From Corallium rubrum (Eukaryota > Cnidaria > Anthozoa > Scleralcyonacea > Coralliidae), in the NCBI GenBank assembly GCA_964035015.1, contig OZ036003.1:6468254-6532253 (forward strand): DNA of 64,000 nucleotides. The letters are read 5' to 3'. The notes under the pieces are model-generated. The model was not told the origin of the DNA and ran no database searches. It saw only the letters and a list, made by a program, of their open reading frames with translations. Below, piece after piece: positions 1 through 11,069 of this stretch. The position numbers and the translations under genes are program-made. Each line of letters begins with the position of its first letter. The stretch's first letter is position 1.

Positions 1-2140
1 TCATCTCAAATATTACATCTTGCCAGCTAGTAACCCACTTTCATATAAACCGAACGTAAAGTTTATTCAGGCAAACCGGGTATATAACACGGCTGACGGG
101 GTATAGCCCGAACTGTGAACAATGTTGTTCTGTCAATTGTAAATAATGTTGTGCTGTGAACAAGGTTGTGCTGTTGTTAATCAATCCATTTTCTCCTTGT
201 TTCAACAACTTCGAACAAGCCTTGATGCTTTATCAGTATACTGTATATTGAACAGTATTGTTGCAATAACAATGTTGTTCAATCGTGATAACGGGCTTGT
301 GACATTGCTGTCCGAATGCAGGCTGTCCTATTAAGGTTGTATGTGGCATTTGTGCTGTTTTGTTCGTGAGATATGTCCGTTAATAGAGGTTCACACACAT
401 TTCTTTTATTTAACGCTAAAACGACGCCCAGATCCTTGTTTTTTTGTCTGGGTGTTGTTATCTTCGTGATTATCTTTGCTTCACAAATGTGCCTCAGATG
501 TTCGACATCTTATGACATAATGTTTGTGTTTATATAGATATCGGAGTAGTTTGACGCTAGTTTGGCTTAAAAGCTTTTTGAATGCCACTTAAAAAGTTAA
601 TTCTTTGAAAGTTTTCGTGGCGATAATGTGATGTAATCACACCACGTAAAATTTGACACTTTTTTAGTTCTGGGGTTTTTATTAGTGCAAAGTTTCGCAG
701 AAACTTTGCAGTATTGTGATGGTGGCGAAAATTCACACGATAGATAGATAGATAGATAGTGTAAACTTTTCCGGGGGGTGTGCCAAGTTTAGCGACATAT
801 AAGTTGTCGTTGCTTGGATGAATAATATCGTTGTCAATAGGTACTTTAAAGAGTTTCACTGATAACTAAGACAATTTAGTAAAGTATCTGTGGATATCTC
901 TTGAAAGACTTAAGTCAAATATTACATTTTAATCTTGAAGTATGTCGAGTCTAAAATCAGAATATAATGTTTTCCTCTGGGTGTTTTCCCCCCGGTTTAT
1001 GTAGAAATCTTACTGCGCACGCGCGAAACTAAATTTTACAGCAAAAGTGAATACCATATAATGGCGGGGACACAAGAAGGTGCGACCGACAAGCGATTAA
1101 TAGAGAGGAGGCGATGAATTTTCTTGTCAAAATAAGGACTATGTGGTCTAATTAAATATTGGTCTGAGCGAAAGGATTATATTGTCACATGTATTTCGAG
1201 GTAAGCGTATGTTCAGTAGTTTTTATTAGTTTATATTTCACTGTTGACGAATCGCGCCCAGCCGCCCAACTGCTAATTTTGAAATTTATAGAGTCAAACT
1301 AGAGATTTTCCTAAGGGTGGTATGATATTAGCCGCTCAGGTATGATGAACGAAGGGCGCTGAGTGCATAAACTTTCTTAGACGATATTAAAACTCAGTAC
1401 AATCATCGTCTTTTGTTTTGGTCGCTTGTGCTGCCGTGTTTAACACAATTCATCTTTTTTTCGCCTCTTCACGGTTTGGTGATTTCCAAATACTTTATAT
1501 ACACAACTATATTTTCATACTATTAAGGCCTACGACAATTGCCTCAGACAAAATTACAAGTCACAAACGACGTGTTTCCCATAACGCAGATACGCTGTAT
1601 CATAGATTCGTCGTCCAGTTTATTTTGTGTCGATTCTCAAGACTGCCGTAGTTAGTTTTTCTTTGCCGACATATAAAAGTAATGGTGTATTAAATCACCG
1701 CTTGAGAAGTCGGCTGTTTGCATAATTGCATCATCGCTGTACTTTTATAGTATAAATATCATACGACATTTAATGGCTGGTTACAGACGGCGTATTTTTT
1801 TATGAAATTTCAATTCGCAGTCGAGTTTAACATATAGCCGACTCGCCTTCTTTTGTTTTTATGTCAAGTTACCTCGGGCTCAGTGAAAGTCAGCTCTAGT
1901 AAAGCAGCCGCCAGCCGAGTACCAGACTTTGAATCCTTTATCAATTCGCGTAATAGATTTAAACAAAAACAGATATTTTATAATAACAGAATAGTCGAAG
2001 GTCGAATGAGTTGTTTACGTGTCATTGATACGACCGGATATGAGAGATGAAATCATGTGAGGCATATGACGCCTAGCAACGGGAACGTTCTTTGATGTGA
2101 TTGGCTGTCTAAATACGGAAATGAGTTTTTTGGTCACATG
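1..2140. other. No gene recognised; simple sequence and a small hairpin
   Basis: No convincing coding region is visible. Positions 115-300 are rich in GTTGTTC/ACAAC motifs like those of the inverted-repeat element at 50294-50745 and may be a decayed copy. A perfect 10-bp stem with a 5-nt loop lies at 686-710 (TGCAAAGTTT / AAACTTTGCA). A short GATA-type run lies at 741-759. The open frames here are short and show no family motif. Confidence 0.6.
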
Positions 2141-2142
2141 AT

Positions 2143-2826
2143 ATGCTGTTGTTTTGCACGTTTTCTTTCTTTTCGACGAGGTATTCGAGAAGGGAAGTTA
2201 TGTGTGTGTTCTCTGCGACTTTTTACAATCCCGCGACTCTTTACATTCCTGCGACTCGCCAGGAAGCTTCAGTTGGTAGCGAAATGCGAGTAGATGGCCA
2301 ATGTGTCATCGACACAAAGTTCAGTTGCCACGTTAGCACTTCAGGTGCAAAAGGCGATCAGATGTCAACGAACATTGCCACAACGTTCAGTCGCCACGTT
2401 AGCATTTCAGATGCGAAAGGTGACGAAGTGTCAACGTGCACCGACACAGACCCAAAAGTTCACGGGTCTATCACAACGGTGAGCAATTGTGAACTCTATC
2501 AAAATCTAACAAATACTTATCAAAATCTACGAAACTTTGCGCTATCCTTGGGTTCTAGTTTAATTTTTTCTTTAATTTTATTTTTTTTAAATTTTTTTTC
2601 TTTATCTTATTTCTCCCACTTTCTCGACATCTCACCTCGACTCACACCCAGGTTTTCCTCATTAACAATTCTCATTAACACATTCCTTTCTCACACATCT
2701 TCTATTTATGTAACAGTTTTGCTACTTAAGCCGATCTTGCTTTGTAAATATTATCACTCTGATGATGTTACGTGTCGTAACGAAACGTTAGTATTAAAAT
2801 TTTCTTTAAAAATATTATGTGTCTAA
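2143..2826 (+). other. Open frame of unknown status with a 66-bp internal duplication
   Basis: A 227-codon frame is open here. Its middle contains two imperfect copies of a 66-bp unit, both opening with GTTCAG at 2319 and 2385, each giving a peptide with a CHVS/RHVS core followed by AKGD. The second half is T-rich and low in complexity, so its hydrophobic translation is probably a composition artefact. Near 2757-2790 it carries a CTGATGATG...CGAAACG motif resembling the Penelope-type fragments elsewhere in the window, which argues that the region is repeat-derived. I do not recognise a family. Confidence 0.25.
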
Positions 2827-2876
2827 TATATGCCTTTCCTCAAAGCTATTTGCTGGGCTATCATATTTTTAACAAG

Positions 2877-3008
2877 ACCACGTAAAATATTTATTTGCTA
2901 AGCCTTCTGCCTGTTGACTCAGGCCTTCATCAGAGCCTTCATCAGTTTGCTCTGATGAAGGTCTGAGTCAACAGGCCGAAAGCTTAGCGAATAAATATTT
3001 TACGTGGT
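2877..3008. repeat. Foldback repeat, Penelope-like terminal fragment
   Basis: Two arms of about 60 bp face each other. The left arm starts ACCACGTAAAATATTTATTT and the right arm ends with its complement. The apex carries CTCTGATGAAGG followed by CCGAAAG. The same CTGATGAAGG/CGAAAC signature occurs in the foldbacks at 14520, 28236 and 42318, so I treat them as one class of inverted retroelement ends. The assignment to Penelope-like elements is inference from this signature and from the 12-15 bp target duplications of two relatives. Confidence 0.5.
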
Positions 3009-3009
3009 A

Positions 3010-4380
3010 TTTCCACAAAACTTATCTTCATAACTTAAAAAGTTACTGTTTATGACCCAACGTTTCGACTTTGCTACGTTGAGAATTTATTTGTTATACA
3101 GGTGTATTCATTAAGTGAATAAAACAGAAACGGTTGGGATTCTTTATTTTTATTAATTTGCCATAAAATAAACACTCCAAAACCCTTTAACAAAGAAAAC
3201 ACTACTAATTATTCGTGTTGATATAGAAAGTGCGTTGGCGTTTTTTAGTATAGGTCGGTATAGACACTGACGACGAGTTCCTTCAACCAGATGTTTCGCC
3301 CAGACCGAAATGTTTTATTTGATAATTTTCCTATAAGGACACTGTGGTTGGTTAGTGGATAATTTTCAGCCCGGTTGGTCAAGCCAAAAGTTCAGCCCGT
3401 TCTTAATTCTTGTGGGGGGTTTTTTGTGCCTTATTTTTTGTTTTCTCCATCGTTTTTTCCTTTTAGTAAAGTACTTCAAAAATAGGGCAGACATTTACAT
3501 GAACACGATCTTAGCACTCTATGAACTATACCCGTGGCTGAATACGTTAGCCTGGGCTGGTCTGCAAACAGGACGAAATTTCCTCCATTTAATCTCCACC
3601 AAAAAATTATCCTCCCTTTACTCTGGTAAATGGCTTCGCTAGAGACCTTAGTAGGGACTTTAAGATTCAGACAACGGACTACGGCTACGGTAGAAAGTTT
3701 AACAGTGATATTAAATGGTGGTGTATTTATACATTCAAATTTCAAGATACATTATCGCACGGACTCGCCTTGTTCTTAAATTGTTGAAGAGATACACTTG
3801 TTCAATCTATGCTAGTCGCGAGAGTAAGGTTAAGCTTTTCCAAGGCTTCTGTTGTGACTCAGGTTCTGCGTTGTCTTTACAACGTCAAAATGCTTTTTCT
3901 ACGTTGTCAACAGAGTCACGACGGCATGAAAATTACTCTGGGGACCGTCATTTGCAAAAGCTCTTTGTATATGACACAAAATTCTATTGTGCAAACACGT
4001 TGCCGTAGTCGTAGCCGTTGTGTTTTCTTAAAGTCCCTAGTATTTCGTGCCAAAACCCAACTCAGCAGTTTACCACATTTTCGCTTTGGGACAATATAAA
4101 GGCTATATATATCCAATACTCTGCCCACGCAGCATTATACTATTTTTAAAATATGATAAACGCATTATGCATTAGGATTGTGCACAAATACGCGACTAAT
4201 TTAAAATATCTGTGTGTTTTTAGTTCGGATTCTCTTTCAGTCGGAGCCGTGAAATAACTCGTTTAATTTAGGTGTGATATTTTTTAGCTTGGCTATATTT
4301 TCACCGCGGCTTTTCAGGCTTTTCTTTCATTGCTCTGAATACACACGCTTTAATCCAAATAGCAACTGAAGGGGGAAGAT
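3010..4380. other. No gene recognised
   Basis: Several overlapping short frames (3355-3642, 3715-4008, 3809-4099 and others) are open on both strands, but none has a recognisable domain, promoter or splice context. Overlapping frames on both strands without homology usually mean chance openness. Confidence 0.5.
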
Positions 4381-4382
4381 TG

Positions 4383-4560
4383 ATAGATAGATAGATATTT
4401 ATTTCAGTAAAATCATTACAGCCTAAAGCGGCTGAATTGTGTAGAGCTTTACATCAAATACCATAAAACAATAAATATAAAAATAAACGTCACAAGTAAT
4501 AAAATGTTAAAAATAGGTTCATTATAAAATATGTACATGTATCAGAGGAAAACATTATCG
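4383..4560 (-). mobile_element. LINE-type 3' end with a GATA/TATC microsatellite tail
   Basis: On the minus strand the stretch ends in AATAAATATCTATCTATC, preceded by a sequence reading TAATGATTTTACTG. A non-LTR retrotransposon 3' UTR ending in a short tandem tail is typical of the CR1/L2 groups. No reverse-transcriptase coding sequence is attached, so this is a 5'-truncated copy or a SINE using a LINE tail. Confidence 0.45.
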
Positions 4561-5119
4561 CACTGGATTTCGGGACTAAAAACAATTACTATTGCTCAAA
4601 TATTTGGATATATTAAACTTTGGAGAAGAAAGTAAAACAGCTTGCAACGGTGTAATAATTTTATAAATTTAAGAAAATTTAATTTTCAGAAGAAAATTTA
4701 ATTTTCGGCGTAATTTTGATCCAATGCGATTCATGAGCATGATTTTTAAGCTTTACAAATGAGAGTTAATGTATATTTACAACACCACGTTTGTTCTGTT
4801 TTATGGACTCGAGTGAGCTCAGATTCATAGTATATTCATCAAGGACTTGGCGATTTTGGTTAAGAAATTTCGTGTATATATACAGTGTGTATGCATGGTG
4901 AAAGTATTTAAAAGCTTTTTCTCTTCCTGTTTAACTTATGTGTTGATTAATTTATAACGCAGCGCTTTTAGGGCTTTCAAATTACTACAATAGGTTGTTT
5001 TCTAAGGGTTCAGTTTTTTTATACACACTGTATATACTGTACACATATATAACTTCTCTTCTCGTTTGAGAAGAACTATAGTGGTGTATACTCTTAGCGC
5101 ACTGCTTCTCACTGTTGAA

Positions 5120-5340
5120 TTTCAAAGTTAATTAAGCTTGGTCGGATGGGGTTGGGTAACTGCCTGCATGGGATAACTCCTTGTCCATTCTCTGGTGTGA
5201 GTAGAGTTGCTCTACTTGGTCTCTCCTGTGCTCTGAGGGGTTTTCTCCGGTCGGATGAGATTGTAGTATTTGGGTGCGAGACCACTTCGGAATAACTTCC
5301 TTTTGATTCTTAAGCTCGTATGAGTATTGTTGCTGTATTA
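5120..5340. repeat. Dispersed repeat, partner of the 5S-related repeat at 44105
   Basis: The stretch GTGTGAGTAGAGTTG and the nearby TCTCCTGTGCTCTGAGGG match, with small changes, the minus strand of 44110-44200 (GTGAGTAGAGTTG ... TCTCCTGTGCTTCGAAGG). It is therefore another copy of that dispersed family. It runs straight into the pentanucleotide microsatellite. Confidence 0.45.
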
Positions 5341-5344
5341 TTTG

Positions 5345-5487
5345 GTTTCCTTTCCTTTCCTTTCCTTTCCTTTCCTTTCCTTTCCTTTCCTTTCCTTTCC
5401 TTTCCTTTCCTTTCCTTTCCTTTCCTTTCCTTTCCTTTCCTTTCATTTCTTTTCCTTTCCTTTCCTTTCCTTTCCTTTCCTTTCCTT
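5345..5487. repeat. (TTTCC)n pentanucleotide microsatellite
   Basis: About 28 tandem TTTCC units with two near-adjacent variants around 5444-5450. Because the unit is 5 bp and lacks stops, long open frames appear on both strands (Lys-Gly-Arg repeats on minus, Phe-Leu-Ser on plus). These are artefacts of the repeat. Confidence 0.95.
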
Positions 5488-5699
5488 TTTCATTTCCTTC
5501 ATGATGTATACCTATTGGTTTTCTGCTTCTTACATAAACCAAATATATGGAATGTATTATTGCTATTCAATTAACAGAAGATAAATTATATATGTTCAAA
5601 AATTTTCTTTCAGTTAGTGGAAGACCGACCTCTATCTGGGGTTTTCAAAAATACAGATCTGTAGGAGGAACTTAAATTGAATGGGATTTGACATCAACT

Positions 5700-5790
5700 C
5701 TTTGCCGTGGTATTTTACTCTATCTAACGCCAGACGATGTTACTCTAAAGCCGGTTTTCCACTGGGCGATTTTTTTCGCGCGAAGCGACT
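5700..5790. repeat. piggyBac-MITE internal module, single copy
   Basis: Contains TCTATCTAACGCCAGACGAT, the module that recurs at 7650-7720, 27565, 55850, 56960 and 57080 and that forms the 25-bp minisatellite at 31396. It is followed by AAAGCCGGTTTTCCACT, which recurs just after the hAT element at 36988. Confidence 0.5.
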
Positions 5791-6144
5791 TTCTTTTGTT
5801 CAAATTCAATAGATCCTGCTCATCTTCGAGATTGTTAATTTTGTTTCGTAGTTGTCCATGCACGTAAGCTGATTATCTATTGCTGAAATACTGAAGTACT
5901 CGAAGCAGCCGCTGTGGACAGTCCATTAGCCCTCTTGTGCATGTAGTTTCTTCGTCGGCGAACCATCTGCTCGTTAAAAGGTTGCAGTGGGAAAGGAAAA
6001 TAAAAAAATTGATTCTGTAGCTACATTCCCAAGTGGGTGAAACAGATAAGTGCCTCAGTTTTCCTCCACAAGTTGACCGATACGTGTACGTGTCCTTTCA
6101 ATACAACAGTTCTAGGCATGTTTCTTTGTCTTGTTCGTTCTTAA

Positions 6145-6689
6145 AGTGCCTATGAAGCGAAAATTATTATTGTCTTAAATGAAAGAACTCTCAAAACGAC
6201 AAAGTAACATCTTTTGCAGATCTTCGTTTTCGTGCCTCGTTGTTGAGATATTTCAGAGAAGGTTCGGTATCTTTGCTATTATCAAACGAAATCAATTAAA
6301 AATCTGTATGTCTAATGCTGTATGCGAAATAGACGCACAGGATCGGCTTCGAAGTGATTTCGTTTGATAATAGCAAAGATATAGAACTTTCTCTGATAAC
6401 TCAGACCATGTCCACACGTATGCGTTTTCGTAGCGTTTTTATATTGTTCTCGGTCCTCAAGGGAGCAGAAAACAATGGTCTCATTACCTGAAACAATATG
6501 AAAACGCTAGGAAAACGTATACGTGCATGCATGTGGACGTGGCCTCATACACGTGTGATGTCAAAGTGTTAAATTTGCATATCAAAGAAACTGAAACATC
6601 TCAACAACGAAGCACGGAAGCGAAGATCTGCAAAAAATATTTGTAGTTCTTTAATTTAAGACAATAATAATTTTCGCTTCATAGGCACT
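6145..6689. mobile_element. TTAA-flanked MITE with a nested MITE
   Basis: The inverted ends begin AGTGCCTATGAAGCGAAAAT and continue for about 40 bp. Both ends abut TTAA (6141-6144 and 6690-6693), the expected target duplication of a TTAA-specific transposase. Another member of the family occupies 11655-13489, and 37384-39075 has related ends. The arms contain ATATGCAAATT-like blocks common to the family. No coding sequence is present. Confidence 0.75.
6404..6544. mobile_element. CCACGTCC-ended MITE nested in the TTAA MITE
   Basis: Ends are GACCATGTCCACACGTATGC on the left and the complement of GGCCACGTCCAC on the right. A 3-bp duplication, TCA, flanks it (6401-6403 and 6545-6547). A second copy at 10092-10457 is flanked by TGA, the same trinucleotide read from the other strand. 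A 3-bp duplication suggests a PIF/Harbinger-like mover; that is inference. Confidence 0.65.
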
Positions 6690-6694
6690 TTAAA

Positions 6695-7560
6695 AGAACG
6701 CTAAACCGTATAAAAATGCACTAGAAGCTGTTTTAAAAACTCTTCCAACCTTTGGCAAAAAATGGTGGGAAAAGGAAGGCAAAGATTCCTTGTTAAGTCG
6801 TTTATGACAGTGTTTAATATTTTTTATTTGGTGACTGAGAACCGAACTACAGAACCATGTAATGGTAGTTTTGCTCCTTATGTAGTTATTATATGTCAAT
6901 ATAAGTACAGGATAAAACCTTAATTTAAACTTGCATGGTTTTTAAAAACATGCCAAAAGTTCCCCTGGTTGGAAACACAACAAAACAGAGACGGCAAGAT
7001 GTGGGTAAGGAAACTTTGTACAGTTTGAAATGCGTGTTTGAAAAACGGTAACAGACCGTTCAACGTATTTCAGTCTATTTTTCATACGGTTAAAACATAT
7101 ATGTCGATTAAAAAAATACGTCGAAACCGATTTAGAGACGTAAATCATATATATGATTTATTAATGAATAAAGAACAATTATATGGTAGAATGATGCTTA
7201 GCAACTAAAACGTCGCCTTATTTTTTTCGAGTTAGTACAGCGGGTTGTATAATTCTACCTTGGCTAGATTTGTGAAAAATCGTTGATCGTTAGCAAGGAA
7301 AAAAAAGATGATTATTTTTTAATCACGAACAGTTCAATCCTTGATGTTTCTAATTACCAGGATATTTTTGCGATATGAGTAGTATTGGCGCTTAATTTCG
7401 CCCGAATTCGTCATTGTAGAAAATGGCGTTTTACTTCCGCTATATTTAATTCGAAATATTGGCGCATGTTTTTCCACCCTGTCGCTAAAACGTCAATTGT
7501 CTATTATAAAATCGATTTTATCATTTCACACTTTCACGGAAAAGGTAATGTATAATATAT
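6695..7560. other. No gene recognised
   Basis: Short frames only (for example 6690-6899 and 6942-7148 on minus) with no domain or splice context. The stretch is AT-rich intergenic DNA. Confidence 0.5.
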
Positions 7561-7639
7561 TCTTTTGTTTCCTTAAAAATTGACCCCCTTTGGCCCCGGG
7601 CCCCTGATCAACGACCAGGCTGACCCCCCCTCTCGTCAG

Positions 7640-7765
7640 GCCTGACTGTATCTAACGCCAGAGTATTTTATTCTATCTAACGCCAGAGTATTTTACTGTA
7701 TCTAACGCGAGAGTATTTTCCTTGTCAAGTGAGATCCTTCGGTAGTGAAGGAGTTAATGGATAGC
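7640..7765. repeat. Three tandem copies of the piggyBac-MITE module
   Basis: Three spaced copies of TCTAACGCCAGAGTATTTTA (the last reads ACGCGAG) occur at 7652-7715, followed by GTGAAGGAGTTAA at the right end. This short array looks like an early stage of the expansion seen at 31396-32140. Confidence 0.65.
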
Positions 7766-7845
7766 TCTCAAGTAAATATTGGCCGCACTGTCGCGGTGAT
7801 CCGCCAGTCGAAACCATCTGCCGAACATTTTGACAGCTCAAAATG

Positions 7846-7852
7846 TATAAAA
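7846..7852 (+). promoter_or_regulatory. TATA box of the 7936 peptide gene
   Basis: TATAAAA lies 90 bp before the ATG. The block TGACAGCTC just upstream and the box itself recur in the same order before the minus-strand paralogue (CGACAGCTC then GTATAAAA). Conservation between the copies supports a functional core promoter rather than a chance AT run. Confidence 0.7.
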
Positions 7853-7935
7853 CTAAGGTGCAAAACTCAATATTTCATATTGTGCATGTGAACTTGCGAC
7901 GACCTGAAAGACATTGAAGAACGTATATCATAGAA

Positions 7936-8175
7936 ATGAGAGCAAGTTCTACATTTGTCTGCCTTCTGCTCCTGTTCAACATTTGCCTTTGCTTGGGGGC
8001 GCCGAAGTGGATACTGGTCGAACAAGATGAACCGATGCCTAGGGGTGACAGAGGTTGGTTGACTGAAGAAAATGAGGCAAGGGATGACGATACAGACAAG
8101 ATGACGATGAAACGTGTTAAATTGGAGACTATATGTATTAAAGGTGCTGCAAATGGTTGCAAACATTATACTTGA
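7936..8175 (+). CDS. Small secreted peptide precursor, copy A (79 aa)
   Basis: Single-exon frame of 79 residues. Residues 1-21 form a clear signal peptide with a Leu/Phe/Cys-rich core ending CLCLG, with cleavage likely before APKW. The spacer at 22-58 is acidic and includes WILVEQDE. Lys-Arg at residues 59-60 could be cut by a prohormone convertase, releasing a 19-residue tail with two cysteines (positions 7 and 15 of the tail). Copy B at 15595-15834 has the same length, the same Lys-Arg position and a 19-residue two-Cys tail. Upstream lies a TATA box; downstream, AATAAA-like sequence occurs near 8346. The acidic-pro plus short C-terminal layout is known from cnidarian neuropeptide and arminin-type antimicrobial precursors, but I recognise no specific family. 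The function is unknown; that it is a real gene rests on the conserved pair. Confidence 0.75.
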   Translation: MRASSTFVCLLLLFNICLCLGAPKWILVEQDEPMPRGDRGWLTEENEARDDDTDKMTMKRVKLETICIKGAANGCKHYT

Positions 8176-8179
8176 AATA

Positions 8180-8725
8180 CGAAGAATTAAATTTATTTTA
8201 TGGACTTCCAATAACGATGTGAAAAACACTTGTTTAACTTTTGAACTGTTTTGTTTGATTGTCTGTGTGTTCCGTTTATAGTTGAAAAAAGTGTGTATAC
8301 TATTATATAATTATTGAATATTCTAGAGCACTTGCTTAAATTTAAAAATAAAAATAATTCTACGAATGTTGTTGAATGAACGTTTTACATATAGCTGGCC
8401 ATAACCCGCCTTACGCGCGAGTTAATAAGACCACACAAGACTTAAATAAGAAGCGAACTGATTAATTTGTACAACGTTTTGAACAAAGCGCAGCTTGTGT
8501 AAAGCCCCGTACAGACGACCATGCATGTTTTCCTTGACGAGACATTAAGGAGCTTAAGCAAGCTAGGGTGATGACGGCAATCTAAGGATCAGTATCTAGC
8601 AGAAACCACGAATCATTGATGTAGTATTGAATACTCAAAGTATGTTTTTCGACATCCAAAAGCTTATAGAGTTTTAGAAGGATTTTGTCGCATAGTTTGA
8701 AGTCAAACTGAACTATCAGGTTTCG
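8180..8725. other. 3' flank of the peptide gene, then no gene recognised
   Basis: The first 70 bp match the 3' flank of copy B (both contain TTATGGACTT- or CATGGACTT-like blocks after the stop), so it probably includes the 3' UTR. Beyond about 8360 nothing is recognisable. Confidence 0.5.
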
Positions 8726-8734
8726 CTGTTTCAC

Positions 8735-9440
8735 TAGCCTGCTAATACAGACTCTTCACATCGCGCCCTGGAAAAATGGACGTGAGATCAACGCCGCTAA
8801 TTGCGTCCCGATTATGCTGCCAGATTTTGGTAGTTGTCTCTCATTGGCTACTGAAAAGATTAATTATGCAGTCTGAGTTATCAGACATGGCTAAACATTT
8901 CGGGAAAATTTCTTATCTGTCAGATACATTTCGCCAACACTTGTAGCCTTTTCAAAATCTTTCAAACGTAGATTCATTTACACGAGCAGTAAGAACACAT
9001 TCAATATACCAGTCTTCGTAAATTTCGTAAAGTTCTAAGCTATACTATGCGAAAAATTAACTTTTAAGTAAACTTAAGTTCAGACAATCCCTGCTTGGCT
9101 GTATAACTGCATAATCTTTTGTTTACAATATTTAATTTCTCTTACGCTTTAGCTTAACTGCTTATTACACTGACTTTTACGCATATTTATTTGCACGAGC
9201 AGAAAGAACATAGTCAAAACAATTTTTTTTGTAAATTTCGTGAAGTTTGAAGATAAACTTTTTAAAATATTAGCTTTCGACTAAACAAATTTCATATAAC
9301 ACCGCCCGGTTAGTTAAAATATAACTAATAATTTGCATGCATAAACTTGACGGGACGCAATTAGTGGTGTTAAATAGCAGACTCTTCTCTCGCGTCCATT
9401 TTTCCAGGGCGCGATGTGAAGAGTCTGTATTAGCAGGCTA
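8735..9440. mobile_element. Mutator-like MITE, 706 bp
   Basis: Inverted ends of about 50 bp start TAGCCTGCTAATACAGACTC and enclose AT-rich non-coding DNA. The flanking 9-mers are CTGTTTCAC (8726-8734) and CCGTTTCAC (9441-9449), a 9-bp target duplication with one difference. Nine-base duplications are characteristic of Mutator-like elements. No transposase is present. Confidence 0.7.
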
Positions 9441-9449
9441 CCGTTTCAC

Positions 9450-10085
9450 GAGTTAACGTCGTCCTGAAGACGTGAAAATGACCTGAATAACGTGTGTAGA
9501 ACGAGGACGGCGTTAGGATTACTCTTGGGACTAAAAATTATTCATTTTCCTTGTTGTATGAGGAAAATGCTATTGTATTAAGACGTTGTTCTTGATATGT
9601 TCGCGTTGTATTTGCTTAAGCTCCCTATTGCGCTGCTCATGCCAGCTTTTGAACAAAGAAAATTATTCGTGTGTGTATAGTCGTCAAGGAAAACTTGACA
9701 AGTTATTGCACGATAGTCACTGCGCACTTATTTCCAAAGCTTATTACGCGATCATTGCTGTCAAGAAAACGTATCCTACCATAACACACGAGCAATTATA
9801 ACTTGCCAAGGAAATTTGTTTGGGAAAAAACTTGTTCATATTGTACACATGCACGAACAAGGAAAGCTACCAAGGAACTTGTCAAGGAAACACTCGTTTG
9901 TGTGTGTGTGTGTGTGGGGGGGAGGGAGGCGTAACACGAACATATGTCTTTGCATAGTTAATAGAAAATGTACATGGTTTCGAAACTTGGCAAACTTCAA
10001 AGCGGATAACAATCAAGCTACGATTCATGTTGAAAGGTATATGAAGGTGCCAAATCCCTTAGGTTTATCAATATTTAAACAGTAC
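9450..10085. other. No gene recognised; TG-rich run
   Basis: A short TG run at about 9900-9916 followed by a G-rich stretch is the only notable feature. The frames at 9586-9801 and 9816-10091 have no recognisable domain. Confidence 0.5.
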
Positions 10086-10091
10086 GGTTGA

Positions 10092-10457
10092 GGCCACGTC
10101 ACAGAATAAAGACTATACAGAAGGGCCACTCGGGTCGGAACCTTTGAAGTTTTTGTCTCCGCGCATGTCGCATTATACGCATGTTGCTCAGCCAGTAAAA
10201 TGCATGTTCTGGCCAATAAGCACGCTGAACTGGCTGTCCTAGCCAGTAAACTGCATATTTTTGCATAAAAATACGAGGACACGTTGTACCGCTACGTGGC
10301 CCTTCTGTATAGTCTTTATTCTGTGGCCACGTCCACACGTATACGTTTTCCTAGCGTTTTCGTATTGTTTCAGGTAATGAGACCATTGTGTTTTTCTCTC
10401 CTGAGGACCGAGAACAATATAAAAACGCTATGAAAACGCATACGTGTGGACGTGGTC
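10092..10457. mobile_element. CCACGTCC-ended MITE, second copy, interrupted
   Basis: Ends GGCCACGTCCACACGTATAC and its complement, with TGA on both sides (10089-10091 and 10458-10460). Once the nested insertion at 10101-10324 and one copy of its duplication are removed, the element is about 130 bp, close to the 141-bp relative at 6404. Confidence 0.7.
10101..10324. mobile_element. Nested Mutator-like MITE, 224 bp
   Basis: Inverted ends start ACAGAATAAAGACTATACAG and extend through GAAGGGCCAC. The 9-bp target GGCCACGTC is duplicated exactly (10092-10100 and 10325-10333). That 9-mer is the terminal sequence of the host MITE, so removing the insertion restores the host's end. This proves the order of events. 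Confidence 0.85.
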
Positions 10458-10959
10458 TGAATTACTGAACCCAAACGTTGCTATTGGACGATTGCTTCAT
10501 TATACAGAAAACACAATATGTTCAGTAACCGTGAAAGTGCAAAAATTTCCATAACTTTGACAAGAAGGCCAACTGAAAGAATAAATAAATTACAAAAAAA
10601 AAAGTTTAAACAGATATGGCACAGGTTATCTGAAACGAGTCAGATAGCCTGAACAAAAACATAAAATAATGACTTTTGTTGCGCTTCCAAACCATGTATA
10701 TTTTCTATTAACTATGGTCTTTGTTCCTTTTACGAATATTTGAAAGTCTATAATGTAAGGCACTAAGGCGTGTTCTGTTATAAACCAAGACCAACCGCGA
10801 CAACTTGAAAAAGTATAAAATAAAACATATTCCGAAGAATAATGCCATCCTGAAAATTCAAGATATGAGTTAAACAAGTGGAACTATAGTGAGAATTGTA
10901 ATATTTCGACTTCATTTCAAAGACATCATCAGACAAGTGAACATGTTTTTGTATTTTCC

Positions 10960-11068
10960 ATAAGTGAACAACTTGTTGATAACTTGTTCACGGCGAGCAG
11001 CACAGCATTGTTCACGCCTGTTGACAACCGTGAATAAGTTGTACGTTTTTACGCGTGTAGCCGGGTAA
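10960..11068. repeat. Partial copy of the GTTGTTC-rich element
   Basis: ACAACTTGTTGATAACTTG through to GTTTTTACGCGTGTA matches, in reverse orientation, the left end of the element at 50294-50745. Only one inverted end is present, so the copy is truncated. Confidence 0.55.
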
Positions 11069-11069
11069 A

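Noticed and set aside
5132-5584. Long open frames on both strands (Lys-Gly-Arg and Phe-Leu-Ser repeats)
   Set aside because: Produced by the TTTCC microsatellite, whose unit has no stop codon in any frame.
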